A DNA stretch of 64,000 bases from Gemmataceae bacterium. GTDB taxonomy: Bacteria; Planctomycetota; Planctomycetia; Gemmatales; Gemmataceae. Shown here in pieces: positions 39,239-50,500 of the stretch. Numbering within the stretch: position 1 is the stretch's first letter; each line of letters starts with the position of its first letter. Location: assembly GCA_003136315.1 (NCBI GenBank), contig PLDW01000088.1:1-64000 (forward strand), given 5' to 3'. Made by a program: the position numbers and the translations under genes. Below the pieces are notes generated by a model. The model was not told where the DNA came from. It saw only the letters and a program-made list of their open reading frames with translations, and ran no database searches.

Positions 39239-39568
39239 ATGTCCCGCAGGAGTCGCGCCATGATCGTGACCAAGCCCGAAACCCTGCTCACTATCACTGA
39301 ACACGAAGCCACTCCGGAAGAACGGGCGAGAAACCTGGCGAGACTCGAGGAATTCCGGAAGAACGTCGAGTGGTTCGGGGCTCATGCCACGGAACTCCGC
39401 AACGCTCACGCGGGCCTCTTCGTCTGCATCTTGGGCCAGGAGGCATTCGTCGGGGACGACCCGGTCGAGGTTGTGGCACGGGCAAAAGCGGCGCACCCCG
39501 CGAGCCCGGGCGGGTCGTTCACCATCCGACTCTCCATCCATGAAGGGCCAAAGATTTATGCGGCTTGA
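39239..39568 (+). CDS. Small protein (DUF5678-like) paired with retropepsin-like protease
   Basis: 109 aa: HAGLFVCILGQEAFVGDDPVEVVARAKAAHP; overlaps next ORF. Confidence 0.6.
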   Translation: MSRRSRAMIVTKPETLLTITEHEATPEERARNLARLEEFRKNVEWFGAHATELRNAHAGLFVCILGQEAFVGDDPVEVVARAKAAHPASPGGSFTIRLSIHEGPKIYAA

Positions 39569-39992
39569 GGGCACCTGGGCAATTGATGCCGCTGGAGTCT
39601 CCTGGCCTGTCATCACGGCCGAAGTGCAGGGGGCTGGCGGGGCGTGGATCGAGTGCGAATTCCTCCTCGACACTGGTGCCGAGATCACGGTCATCGCCGC
39701 GAACATTTTCCACCAACTCAGGCTGCCCAGCCTTCCGTCATCGCACGGGCTCCAAGGAGTTGGAGGGACGGTCGGATCGGTGCGAGTCGACACAGTGATC
39801 CGGTTTACCCAGCCCGACGGCACTCATGCGACCGTCCGGAGCCAATTCCACGCTGCACCAGTGCCGGGTACAGTTGAGATGTCCCTCCTGGGGCGAGACA
39901 TCCTCGGGAATTTCGCAGTGATCGTGGACCGGCCCGGGAAGACCATTTGTCTATTGCACGGCAAGCACCGTTATGTCATTCAGGAAACCTGA
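39558..39992 (+). CDS. Clan AA retroviral-like aspartic protease
   Basis: ECEFLLDTGAEITVIAANIF (DTGA motif), SLLGRDILGNFAVIVD. Confidence 0.85.
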   Translation: MRLEGTWAIDAAGVSWPVITAEVQGAGGAWIECEFLLDTGAEITVIAANIFHQLRLPSLPSSHGLQGVGGTVGSVRVDTVIRFTQPDGTHATVRSQFHAAPVPGTVEMSLLGRDILGNFAVIVDRPGKTICLLHGKHRYVIQET

Positions 39993-39995
39993 CGC

Positions 39996-41285
39996 ATGGA
40001 CCACTTCGTCTACCGCGACCGCACTCTCTTCTGCGAAGACCTTCCCATTCCCGAACTCGCTGCCGAGTACGGGACGCCGCTGTACGTCTACAGCCAGGCC
40101 GCCCTGCTGGGGCAACTCACCGAGATCCAGACAGCGTTCGCTCCGGCGAACCCGATTGTCTGCTACAGCGTAAAGACCAATGGGAACCTGTCACTCTGCA
40201 AGCTCATGGCCGAGCACGGGTCGGGATTCGATGTCACCTCCGGCGGCGAGTTGTACCGTGCCCTCCGGGCCGGATCGAAGGGATCGAAAATCGTCTTCGC
40301 TGGCGTCGGGAAAACCGATGCCGAGATGGCCTATGGCCTGGAAAATGGCGTCTTCCTCTTCAATGTCGAAAGCGAGGGTGAATTACACGCCCTTGGGTCG
40401 GTTGCGAAGTCTCTGGGTGTGAAAGCCCCGGTGGCACTCCGGGTCAACCCGGACCTCCCACCCAAGACCCACGTCAAAACCGACACATCCGTGAAAGGCG
40501 TCAAATTCGGACTCGATATCGAAACTGTCGTCGATGTCGCCAAGTCCGTGGTTGGACACCCGGGACTGGCGGTCGTTGGGCTCCACATGCACCTCGGCTC
40601 GCCCATTCTGAAGGCCGATCCCTACCGCGCAGGCGCTGACAAAGCGGTCACACTGATCCGGGCGTTCCGTACACAGGGTCACGACATCAAATACCTGAAC
40701 ATGGGTGGCGGGTTCGGCATCCATTACCGGAAGCAGGAAGCTCTTCCAGCGGCAGCGTTTGCCGAGGTGATCCTCCCGGCAGTGGAGGAAACGGGCTGTC
40801 AACTGGTTCTCGAACCTGGCCGCTTCATCGTCGGGAACTCGGGTATCCTCGTCAGCCGGGTGGTGTTCACCAAGGGTACAGGCGGCAAGCACTACATCAT
40901 CCAGGATGCCGCCATGAATGACCTCATCCGCCCCACCCTGTACGACTCGTTCCATCGAATCTGGCCGGTCGCCCCCGGACCCGATATTACCGAATGGCCG
41001 GACGACTGTGAGGCGGCGATCCCCGGGACATATCCCCAGGACGTGGTGGGTCCGGTGTGCGAGTCCGGAGACTTTCTGGCCAAGGGCCGGAACCTGCCAC
41101 CCCTGACCCGTGGCGACCTGCTTGCCACCTTCAGTGCTGGGGCATACGGCATGGCGATGGCAAGCAACTACAACAGCCGACTCCGTGCGGCGGAAGTACT
41201 CGTTACAGGCCGCACGCACCGATTGATCCGCCGCCGGGAGACGTTCCGAGACCTTGTCGCGTGTGAAGAGGATTGCTTAACCTGA
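39996..41285 (+). CDS. lysA: Diaminopimelate decarboxylase
   Basis: PLYVYSQAALLGQL, CYSVKTNGNLSLCKLMAEHGSGFDVTSGGEL, GLHMHLGS, EPGRFIVGNSGI, CESGDFLAKGR. Confidence 0.9.
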   Translation: MDHFVYRDRTLFCEDLPIPELAAEYGTPLYVYSQAALLGQLTEIQTAFAPANPIVCYSVKTNGNLSLCKLMAEHGSGFDVTSGGELYRALRAGSKGSKIVFAGVGKTDAEMAYGLENGVFLFNVESEGELHALGSVAKSLGVKAPVALRVNPDLPPKTHVKTDTSVKGVKFGLDIETVVDVAKSVVGHPGLAVVGLHMHLGSPILKADPYRAGADKAVTLIRAFRTQGHDIKYLNMGGGFGIHYRKQEALPAAAFAEVILPAVEETGCQLVLEPGRFIVGNSGILVSRVVFTKGTGGKHYIIQDAAMNDLIRPTLYDSFHRIWPVAPGPDITEWPDDCEAAIPGTYPQDVVGPVCESGDFLAKGRNLPPLTRGDLLATFSAGAYGMAMASNYNSRLRAAEVLVTGRTHRLIRRRETFRDLVACEEDCLT

Positions 41286-41380
41286 ACCGCCGCGCCAAAA
41301 TCGACATAAGAGTGCCCGACCGCCGCCCTGGGCGGGCATCCCACATTGGATCCCATGATCGGCACCAAGAGGACACCCTG

Positions 41381-44308
41381 GTGAGAACCATCCTGTTTCC
41401 CGGAGTGCTCGCCCCCCGGCAGCGTTGGCTCCTCGGGTGCTTGGGGTTCGGGCTGGCACTTGTCATAGTTGTGGCGAACAGCCTACCTGCTGCTGCTCAG
41501 GAGGCGCAGAAGGGGCCACCGCCCAAACCTCAGGAAGTGTTCCAACAAGTCCGGTTACTCATTACGGAGGGGAAGTACGACCTCGCTGCGGTCTTCCTCC
41601 AGGCGTTCGTCGACAGTCCCCGCACCGACGACGATGTGTTCGAGTTGGAGAAGCGTTACGGGACCACCACATTTGTCCAACTTCGGACCATTCCAAAATG
41701 GTCCGACGACATCAAAACCGAGAAGCAAGCTCGGGCAAATACTGAGATCATCGTCAAGTGGGCGACCGAGGCGATCGACAAAGTCCTCAAAAACCCGACT
41801 CGGGTTCAAAAGTACATTCGCAACCTCGGGGCCACCTACGAAGAGAGACAGTACGCGGAGGTGGAACTCCGCCGCACCAGCGATTTCGCCGTCCCCTTCA
41901 TGGCCGAATCGTTCCGCAAGAACCTCGACCCGAAGATCTCGGCAGCGATCCTCGGGACAATTCCCACCCAGGATCATGCATCCGTCGCTGCGTGGCTGGC
42001 CGCACTCGACGGATTGACCCCCGAACAGCAATTCACGGTGATCGCCGCTATCGTCTCCAGGCCGGACGTGTTGTTACTCCTGAACAAGGCACAGACCGAC
42101 TTCGTTCCGTACTTATTGTGGGTTGCTGGCTCTCCTTCAAGCCCGCCGGCCTTTCGGACATTCGCCACTGAGCAACTGCGGATTCTTCTTCCCGGAGCCA
42201 GGAAACTTCCTCCGGAAGCCGTACTCGTTGTCGCCGCGAGGGTTTACGCGGAACAGAGGGCGGTCTACGCCGACGCAGCCGTTAACCCAGACGGGCGGCC
42301 AACGACCGTTCCAGTGTGGATCTGGACGAGTGCCGACGAGAAACTCGTGAAGCAGCCAGTCGTTCCCGCCAGTCAAGCTGACGAATATTTCGGCCTGCGT
42401 TACGCCCGGTGGGCTCTGGAGATCCGGCCCGATTACGAACCAGCCCAGGTACTCGTGATCACGATTGCTACGGAACGGGCAATGGACCGTGGCAAATTTG
42501 GAGATCTGGCCCGGACCGACCCGGCTGTCTACCAGATGCTCGCGACCGCTCCGACCACGGTTCTCACCGACCTGCTTGCCCGGGCGCTCGTCGAGAAGCG
42601 TACGGGTCTGACACTCGCGCTCACCCAGGCAATCGGGGACAGGGCCGAGAAAGCTCCAGCGAGTGCTCCGGATGGGAAACTGTCGCTGCTGGCACGCGGC
42701 CTGGACTACCCAGACCCGCGGGTGCAACTCGCTGCCGCCCACGCCCTCCTCCGAGCCGCTGTCCCGGTGGATCCGAGTCTCAAAATCCGCGTGATCGAAG
42801 TGCTCAGGCGAGCCGCCGCAGCCGACCCCGGAGTTCCCAGCGGAGCCAAGGGGCAGGCCCTCGTCACCGACCCGAATCGACAGCGGGCCGACGCTTCCGG
42901 CGCACTCCTCCGTGGGCTCGGCTACGATGTCGAATTATTCGCCAATGGCCGCGACCTGCTCCGACGAGTCGCTCGGGCCTCCGACTTTGACCTGATTCTG
43001 ATTGACCATCACGTACCCAACCCGGAACTCCCTGACCTCATGGCCCAACTCCAGGCCAACGTCAACACGGCTCGCCGACCGATCATGGTTGTCGCCTCCA
43101 CTGATAACCCTATCCCACCTAGCCTCGACCAGCTCCTCCTCCGCGTGGCAGTTCTCATCGCAGCAACTGAGAGCGATCCAATTGTGATGCCTACCCCGTT
43201 CGTCCCGAACCTCCGACAACCACCCGAAACCCGGGATTCCGAACGTGCGGCGGTGCAGACTCAGCGCGACAACATCTTCCGATCGACCGCTCAGGTCCGG
43301 ATCGACCGACTCCAGCGCGTCGTTGACACTGCCGGACTTGCGTTGACCTCCGATCAGACCTTCCAGCTTCAACTCAGGATCGAACAGGTCACCTACGCAG
43401 CACTTGCAGCCGAGTACCCACTTACTGCCGAGTCGGCACCGCGCACATTCGAGCACGTCGCCCAGCTCCAGAAACAGCTCAGGACCCAACCCTCGGTCCC
43501 AGCTTACACCCGCCGCCTGGGAATCGACCACCTGATGAAAGTGATCGAACGCCTCGAAATCGATGTCGCGAAGGTGAAATACTCTCAGGACAGGTACGAC
43601 GCCCTCCAGAGCCGAGTCGATGCCGAGGCCCTGGGGTTGGTTGTCCAGTCCCCACGCGACCCGTTCATTGAGGCTCGTGTGGCAAGGCTGGTCCGGTCGA
43701 TCCCCGGGGTTCGGGTGATCCCAGAACCCTACTCCAGGGCATGGTTTGAGGCGGACGTGAATGCTGCGTTTGCTGATCCAGCCGACCGGCCTCGCGACCC
43801 GATTGAGAAAAAAGCCGCTGCGAAACTCGCGGTCGGGCTATTGGCCAAGATGGCAACCGGGGAAATACCGGGCTTTGATGTGAAGTCCGCTGCTCCGGAA
43901 CTCATTGCTGCTCTGCGGGTCGATGATCTCACAGACCCTGCACTCCAGGGGGCTGCCCGCCTCCCCTCCGCCGAGGCCCAGCAAGCTCTGATCACTCTGG
44001 CCCTGACCGTTGGTCGCCCCCTTCCCTTCCGTATCAGGGCTGCCGATGCTGCCATCCGTCACGTTCAGGCGAACGGAAAACTGACACCCGATTCCCTGGC
44101 AGGACCGATCGCCACCCAGTCAGGTGCAGAACCCGACCCTGAACTTCGTGGGAAGTTCGGAGTTCTCAAGGGTTTACTGGTGCCGGCTCCGGCAGACTAC
44201 CTCAACAGTCTGAAGACCTATTCCCCACCCTTAATCCCCCCGGCTGCCCCGATGCCCAAGGACGGTGTGGTTCCACCTGCTGGCAAGCCTGAGGAACCCA
44301 AGTCGTAA
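41381..44308 (+). CDS. Large secreted protein with HEAT-like repeats and an embedded receiver-like domain
   Basis: Signal peptide-like N-terminus (LGFGLALVIVVANSLPAAAQ); alpha-helical repeats; RGLGYDVELFANGRDLLRRVARASDFDLILIDHHVPN...MVVAS. Confidence 0.6.
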   Translation: MRTILFPGVLAPRQRWLLGCLGFGLALVIVVANSLPAAAQEAQKGPPPKPQEVFQQVRLLITEGKYDLAAVFLQAFVDSPRTDDDVFELEKRYGTTTFVQLRTIPKWSDDIKTEKQARANTEIIVKWATEAIDKVLKNPTRVQKYIRNLGATYEERQYAEVELRRTSDFAVPFMAESFRKNLDPKISAAILGTIPTQDHASVAAWLAALDGLTPEQQFTVIAAIVSRPDVLLLLNKAQTDFVPYLLWVAGSPSSPPAFRTFATEQLRILLPGARKLPPEAVLVVAARVYAEQRAVYADAAVNPDGRPTTVPVWIWTSADEKLVKQPVVPASQADEYFGLRYARWALEIRPDYEPAQVLVITIATERAMDRGKFGDLARTDPAVYQMLATAPTTVLTDLLARALVEKRTGLTLALTQAIGDRAEKAPASAPDGKLSLLARGLDYPDPRVQLAAAHALLRAAVPVDPSLKIRVIEVLRRAAAADPGVPSGAKGQALVTDPNRQRADASGALLRGLGYDVELFANGRDLLRRVARASDFDLILIDHHVPNPELPDLMAQLQANVNTARRPIMVVASTDNPIPPSLDQLLLRVAVLIAATESDPIVMPTPFVPNLRQPPETRDSERAAVQTQRDNIFRSTAQVRIDRLQRVVDTAGLALTSDQTFQLQLRIEQVTYAALAAEYPLTAESAPRTFEHVAQLQKQLRTQPSVPAYTRRLGIDHLMKVIERLEIDVAKVKYSQDRYDALQSRVDAEALGLVVQSPRDPFIEARVARLVRSIPGVRVIPEPYSRAWFEADVNAAFADPADRPRDPIEKKAAAKLAVGLLAKMATGEIPGFDVKSAAPELIAALRVDDLTDPALQGAARLPSAEAQQALITLALTVGRPLPFRIRAADAAIRHVQANGKLTPDSLAGPIATQSGAEPDPELRGKFGVLKGLLVPAPADYLNSLKTYSPPLIPPAAPMPKDGVVPPAGKPEEPKS

Positions 44309-44347
44309 TAAGTCAACAACTTCCATCGAGTGCAATGACACCATTCA

Positions 44348-44374
44348 AGCCCACGAAGTCCGTGGGCTTTTTTC
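44348..44374 (+). terminator. Rho-independent terminator
   Basis: agcccacg-aagtc-cgtgggct followed by T-run, directly downstream of the 41381-44308 CDS. Confidence 0.85.
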
Positions 44375-44458
44375 GTCAACCTCCTGCGCAAGCCACGCCA
44401 GGTCGATCGTTCAAGGGGTGAACCCGGCGGGATTCACCGGGATATCGAGGGTGATTTC

Positions 44459-45241
44459 ATGACCCAGTACTCCACACACTCGTTTGGCCAGCCCTCACTC
44501 ACCGACCTCATGGTCCGGTTCCTCGCGACTCGCTCAGACGCCGCCTCCGGGGCAGCAGTCGAGCCCGCCGAGTGCGAGGTCGAGCCCTACGAAGTGGCCG
44601 CAGGCTTCCGGGTCGATCCACGAGCAACCTGGACCGACGCGATTGCCCCGCTCGCGACTGGCCCAAGCCCAGTTCCGGCCGAATGGTCCTCACTCGTCAG
44701 CCAACCGATGGTCGCCTTCGCAGTCCCCTTGGCGGCCGGAAATTACCCCCAGAGGGTGAAGGATCTTCACCCGCTTCTGACCCGATTCGTGCCATCCGAC
44801 CTGCGACCCTCCGGTGGGGAACTCCCCGTCCTCGGGCTGAGCGGGCTGCGCACCTGGATCGTGCGTGAGGCGAAAAAGCCACAAGCGACCGCCACATTGT
44901 TGGCGGCTGGGGTCGCTCGACTCCTCGGTGAGGTTGATTGGGCCGCGGGGCTTCTGGCCGATGCTGAGAGCCGATGCACAGGCGACCTCCGGGCCACCTG
45001 GGAGAACGAGCACGCCGCACTCCTCTGGCAGCGGGGCGAGGGAACTGCCGCTCTTGCCGCCTGGGAAGCAATGGCCGAATCCCCTCGTGTCCTGTTCAAT
45101 CGCGGGATGGCACTTCTGTTCCTCGCAAAGCCGGCCGAAGCCCGGTCCGCTTTGATGGGTGCTGTCGAGAGCCTGCCGGAATCCAGCGGCTGGACCGAAC
45201 TCGCCCGACTCTACCTGGCGGTTGCCGAAATCCACGGTTGA
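44459..45241 (+). CDS. Hypothetical protein
   Basis: 260-aa ORF; TPR-like C-terminus (LFNRGMALLFLAKPAEARSALMGAVESLPESSGWTELARLYLAVAEI). Confidence 0.55.
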   Translation: MTQYSTHSFGQPSLTDLMVRFLATRSDAASGAAVEPAECEVEPYEVAAGFRVDPRATWTDAIAPLATGPSPVPAEWSSLVSQPMVAFAVPLAAGNYPQRVKDLHPLLTRFVPSDLRPSGGELPVLGLSGLRTWIVREAKKPQATATLLAAGVARLLGEVDWAAGLLADAESRCTGDLRATWENEHAALLWQRGEGTAALAAWEAMAESPRVLFNRGMALLFLAKPAEARSALMGAVESLPESSGWTELARLYLAVAEIHG

Positions 45242-45380
45242 GCCGTCTGCGGAGCTGCTTCTGAGTGCCCTCTCCCGGCCCAATCCCCGGTTCACTGGAG
45301 GGTGGGTCGTTTCGTTTTCCAGCCTGAACTGAGTCTTGCCTCAGGCAGACGCCAGGAAATGGCCTACCACGATCATGCAG

Positions 45381-45445
45381 GGTGCCACGGGCGGCTAGTC
45401 CGCCCGTGTGACGCCTTCACGCGCGGACAAGCCGCCCGTGGCACC
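45381..45445. repeat. 23-bp inverted repeat (REP-like)
   Basis: ggtgccacgggcggctagtccgc (45381-45403) / gcggacaagccgcccgtggcacc (45423-45445), one mismatch. Confidence 0.75.
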
Positions 45446-45480
45446 CAAGCCCACCAGTAGATTTTCTCTCACCAACTGCC

Positions 45481-47052
45481 TCACAGGGTTGGGCCGATCG
45501 ACCAGGGTGCGAATTCTTCCTCTCCCACGCCATTGATCTCGCTCTTCGTCTGCTCCCCACTCGCCACTGCCAGGATTTTCTCGAAGATTTCGCGACCGAC
45601 CTCAGCTACCGGAGTACCCTCCAGGATTCGTCCGGCGTTGATGTCCATGTCACCAAGCATGTGTTCATAGAGCGGTGTGTTCGTTGCCACCTTGATGGAG
45701 GGGCTGGGCTTGCAGCCGAACACGCTCCCCCGCCCAGTCGTGAACACACACACGTTCGCTCCGCCAGCCACAATCCCAGTCATGCTCACCGGATCGTAGC
45801 CCGGCGTATCCATCACCACAAACCCCTTCGCGGTCACAGGTTCAGCGTACTGGTACACATCCACCATTGCCGTGCTCCCGGCCTTCGCAATTGCGCCGAG
45901 TGACTTCTCGTAAATCGTGGTGAGCCCGCCCTCCTTGTTACCCGGCGACGGGTTGTTATTGATCTCCGCTCCGAAGAGGCTGGTGTACCATTCCCACCAC
46001 TTGATTCGCTCAACCAGCTTCTCGCCGACTGCCTTTGAGACTGCCCGTCGGGTCAGGATATGCTCGGCCCCATAAATCTCCGGCGTCTCTCCCAGAATGC
46101 TCGTCCCGCCCTGCTGGACGATCAGGTCACTGGCCACGCCAAGAGCCGGGTTGGCAGTGACCCCGCTATTTCCATCCGACCCACCACAATTCGTTCCCAG
46201 GATCAGATGCTTCGCCGGAAGCTGAACCCGTCGCATCGCGTTGACACGGGGGAGCATCTCGGCGACGGCCTTGACCCCCGCCTCGACCGTCTTTCCGATC
46301 CCGCCGCAGTCCTGGATGCTCAGACTCAGCGGCTTATTCGGTCGGCCGTTCAACTGGATGAGGTCGAGGTGCTCGGTCTCGATCAGGTGCCCGGCCTGGA
46401 CAATCTCGCATCCGAGCCCGACGAGCAGGTACGCGGCCACATTTGGGTGCCTGGCGAAGCCGGCCAGAGTCCGGTCGAGTTGTTTGTGGTCCGGACCATC
46501 GAACTGCATCCCGCATCCCTGCCGGTGAACGATCGCGACCACCCCATCGACGTTCGGGAAGTCCTTGAGGAGCCCGGCATCCCTCACTCGCTGGGTGATG
46601 TATTTACTGGTGCTGGCCGAGCAGTTCACGGTGCTGATCACAGCGAGGTAGTTCCGCGTCCCGTACCGCAGGTGGGCGGGCCGGTCGGGGCCACGGTCGA
46701 ATCCCATGAACGATCGGTACTCGGCGGGTGGGGGGAGCGGGGCCGGTGTTGCCGAAGCATGCGCGTAATCCCGCTCGAACGACGTGACTTTCACGTTGTG
46801 GACATGGACATGATCACCAGCCGCGATATCGCGGCCTGCGAAGCCGATCACCTGCCCGTATTTGGAGATCGGTTCCCCCTCCCGGATCGGGCGAATGGCG
46901 AACTTGTGCCCCATCTTGATGGCTGCGGGGAGACGGATGGTGGTTCCGTCGACGCGGAGTTCCGCCCCGGTCGGGATCGGCTTGCGGGCAACAGCGATAT
47001 TGTCTTCCGCACGGAGGTGGACGGCGAAATCCGACAGGGGAGCGGCGGACAT
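45481..47052 (-). CDS. uxaA: Altronate dehydratase / UxaA family
   Basis: SAF-like N-terminus (AVARKPIPTGAEL), GCGMQFDGPDHKQLDRTLAGFARHPNVAAYLLVGLGCE, GTNCGGSDGNSGVTANPALG. Confidence 0.8.
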   Translation of the reverse strand: MSAAPLSDFAVHLRAEDNIAVARKPIPTGAELRVDGTTIRLPAAIKMGHKFAIRPIREGEPISKYGQVIGFAGRDIAAGDHVHVHNVKVTSFERDYAHASATPAPLPPPAEYRSFMGFDRGPDRPAHLRYGTRNYLAVISTVNCSASTSKYITQRVRDAGLLKDFPNVDGVVAIVHRQGCGMQFDGPDHKQLDRTLAGFARHPNVAAYLLVGLGCEIVQAGHLIETEHLDLIQLNGRPNKPLSLSIQDCGGIGKTVEAGVKAVAEMLPRVNAMRRVQLPAKHLILGTNCGGSDGNSGVTANPALGVASDLIVQQGGTSILGETPEIYGAEHILTRRAVSKAVGEKLVERIKWWEWYTSLFGAEINNNPSPGNKEGGLTTIYEKSLGAIAKAGSTAMVDVYQYAEPVTAKGFVVMDTPGYDPVSMTGIVAGGANVCVFTTGRGSVFGCKPSPSIKVATNTPLYEHMLGDMDINAGRILEGTPVAEVGREIFEKILAVASGEQTKSEINGVGEEEFAPWSIGPTL

Positions 47053-47581
47053 CGAGACGGTTCCTTCGGGAAGGGCGTGAACAGCGGCTTCGCTTTCACA
47101 CTACCGGAAACCGACCGGACCGGGCAGAGGAACCGGCCTGGAGCAGCCCCATCGCTCAAGAGGACAAGGGAGAACAAGGGGTTGCCGCACTCGCCCAAAC
47201 TGAAGATCGGAACCGGGCAACTAGCAGGGATCAATCCACCCGGCATCTCCGACCGTATAACTGGAGTGTCGTCGTGGGAGTCAGTGCGATTCACGCAGTT
47301 GGATCTTTCCAACTTCAGCCCCGAGAGCCAGTCCCGTTCAAGCGTTCGGCTCATGGGTTCCGGGAACGTCGCGAAGCAAGCCGCCCCGCCACTCTGCCGA
47401 ACGTCTCGATCCCTAAACCTTGCAAGATCTTGGAGCTTTCTCTCTTTATTTGTTCGGCCTGGCCCATTACAGTTACTTTGCAGCTCATGAGCTCGCAACT
47501 GGCCGGTTGTCGCCGCTGAGTCGAGATTGCGTCAAGTGGATCAAGGACAAGTTGTAGGGGATTTCGGAGGCCGAGATCAAC

Positions 47582-50500
47582 GTGAACCCGACACCCAATT
47601 CGGAGCGGACGGTTGCAGCGAGTGCAGACGTCGACCCGGACAAGAGACCCCCCCCACCAACAGATGCCGACCCGGAGACGGAACCAGGGATCTCGCCGAC
47701 CACACCCAAGCCGGTGCGACCGGTTGCCAACCTGAGTGGTCCTGAAGGCAAACCGATCCAGGACACACCGACTGATCCGGCGGGCACGATTGTCCAGCAG
47801 TCTGAAATCGAGGCAATTGATCCGCTCATCAAGGCCATTTGTCCACCCGCAGAGAATGCCCCCGACCCGGCAATCGCTGAATCTCCCGCGTTGCCAGACA
47901 AAGCGGTTTCCCCAGCTGGCCCAGTGGATATCCGACCCGGTCTGAGCACTGGCAACCCGTCAGCAACTCCACTCACGCAGGCGACGATCGAACCCGTCAT
48001 CCCCAATCCCGCGGGGTCGACTGTTCGAGGTGAGGTCCGTCCGGCCAACGGACAGCCCCGCCCTCATGTACCCGGATACCGCCTCATCGAGATCATCGGG
48101 CGCGGCGGGATGGGAGTGGTCTACCGGGCGACCGACCTCGAGCTGAACCGGACAGTGGCCCTGAAAATGGTTATGACAAGCGACCACGCCGGTGATGGCG
48201 TCCGGGTTCGCTTTCAGGAAGAGACCAAGGCTGTCGCCCAACTCCAGCACCCGAACATTGTTCAGATCTTCGAGGTCGGGGAAGTCGATGGGATCCCGTT
48301 CTGCGCGCTGGAGTTTGTACCCGGGGGAAATCTCGCCGCATCCCTGGCTGGCATACCCCAGGATCCGGTCTTGGCCGCTCAGCGTGCCGAAGTTCTGGCT
48401 CGGGCAATGGATGCCGTCCACTCTGCCGGCATCATCCACCGGGATCTGAAGCCGGCGAACGTCCTGCTCGCTGCCGACGGCACGCTGAAGATCACGGATT
48501 TCGGTCTGGCCAAGCGACTGGACGGAGTCTCTGGCTTGACTCTCCACGGGGAGATCCTTGGGACACCAAGTTACATGGCCCCGGAGCAAGCCCTGGGGGA
48601 ACTCGAGCGGATCGGGCCGCTCTCCGATGTCTGGGCTCTCGGGGCGATCTTGTATGAGATGCTCACTGGCCGTCCCCCGTTCCGCGGGACGAGGGTCCAG
48701 GAGACCCTCATCCAGGTCTACACCGAGGATCCGGTATCGATTCGCCTGCTCCAACCCGGGTGCCCGCGAGATCTGGAAACGGTCTGCCTGAAGTGCCTGG
48801 AGAAAGAGCCTGCGAAGCGGTATTCGTCGGCTGCCGCCCTGGCCGAGGATCTGACCCGGTTCCTCGACAATCGCTCGATCCTCGCCCGCCGGGCCGGACC
48901 GGTCGAGCGAACCGTGAAGTGGGCGCGACGGTCACCACTCCGAGCCATGCTGGCCGCGACCTTGGCCATCTGCCTCGGGATGCTGGTGACCATCCTGCTT
49001 CTCAAGTCTCAGGCGGATCACAAGGCTGCCATTGTGGCCCGCCAGGAGGCCGCCCTCAAAGATCACGAACTGGATGAGGCCCGCCGCCATGAGAGTGCCC
49101 GCGCACGGTTTAACAGCCTCTACGCCGAGGCCGAGCAAGCCGCGACGGTTGCCCGTCCCGATGCCGTGACCTGGGAAAGTGTCGTCCGAAGCCTGCAATC
49201 GGCCAACGAGGTGGCCAGGAGCGAGCCCAATGCCTTCACGGAATGGTCTCTCAAGGCATCGGCCGACCGGCTCCTCGCCAGGGCCAATGCGGCTCTGGCA
49301 GATGCCCGTCTGCGAGAAAACGAGCGAGGCAAGCTGACTCGGCTCGGGGAACTGCATGGCGACGCCGTTTTTTTCGCCACCCTGGCCACTGGCCTGGGAC
49401 TCGAGGACAACCTGGAACGTGTCCGCCAGGCTGTCGCCGAGGGCCTGGCCCTCTTTCAAATCGACATCAACGGTGACGGCCCACCTCGGGTCGCACTCGG
49501 GTTTTTCACACCCGACGAACTCCGGACTATGACGTCCCGCTGTTACGAACTTCTGCTCCTCGACGCCCAGGCTCTGACCATGCCTCGGCCCGCCGATAAG
49601 CAGACCGCTGGGGCAATCCGGCAATCCGTTCCGGAAGCCCTTCGACGACTCGACCGGGCCGACCGGTTGCTCTCCGGCACACAGACCCGCAGCGGACTCA
49701 CCCAACGGGCCGAGTATCTGGCAGCGCTGGGCAAGAAAGACGAATCGGAATCGATCGCGTCAAAAGCGGAGGCCACCGCCCCCGTTCTCGCGACGGATTA
49801 TTTCCTGATCGGCTTGGGGCATTACCGCAGGGATGAGTTCAGCAAGGCCACCCCAGCCCTCGTTACCGCACTCCGAGCCGAACGGGGGCATTACGGAGCC
49901 CAATACCTCCTGGCTATCTGTCAGCTCCGAGAAGGTATGCACCTGGAGGCCAAAAACGGCCTGACCCGATGCCTGGAGCAACGACCGGGCTTCATCTGGC
50001 CTCGACTCCTTCGGGCGTCGGCCGAAATGGAGTTAGCCCGCAGGGGGTCAAACACCTATCCGGCCGCACGGGAGGATCTCGATGTCGTCCTTGCCAACCC
50101 GCCTGACGCCGCCGCCCGCTACGTCGCTCTCACCAACCGCGGGGTTCTGGCGATTCACCAGCGTGACTGGGACGCTGCGGTGGCCGACCTGAAGGAAGCG
50201 ATTCGTCAGCTTCCGGACGCCCTCCCAGCGTATATCAACCTGGCGCTCACATACCGGAATCGGGCCGAAGATCCCCGGGTGTTCGCACTGGTCTTCGCTC
50301 CAAGCGGTACATTCGTTTACCAGGCAGCCTTCGCCGAATACCGCCGACAGGCGTTGGATGAATCCATTGCTGTGCTCGACGAGGCCATTCGGCGGCAGCC
50401 GAATGTCTCCCGACTCTATCACGAGCGTGGACGTATCCACCTCCTCCGTGGTGACATCACCCGAGCCCGGGAAGACCTGGCTCATGCAATCGTATCCGCC

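Noticed and set aside
46060-47490. 476-aa plus-strand ORF
   Set aside because: Antisense to the UxaA-like gene, which carries conserved motifs on the minus strand.
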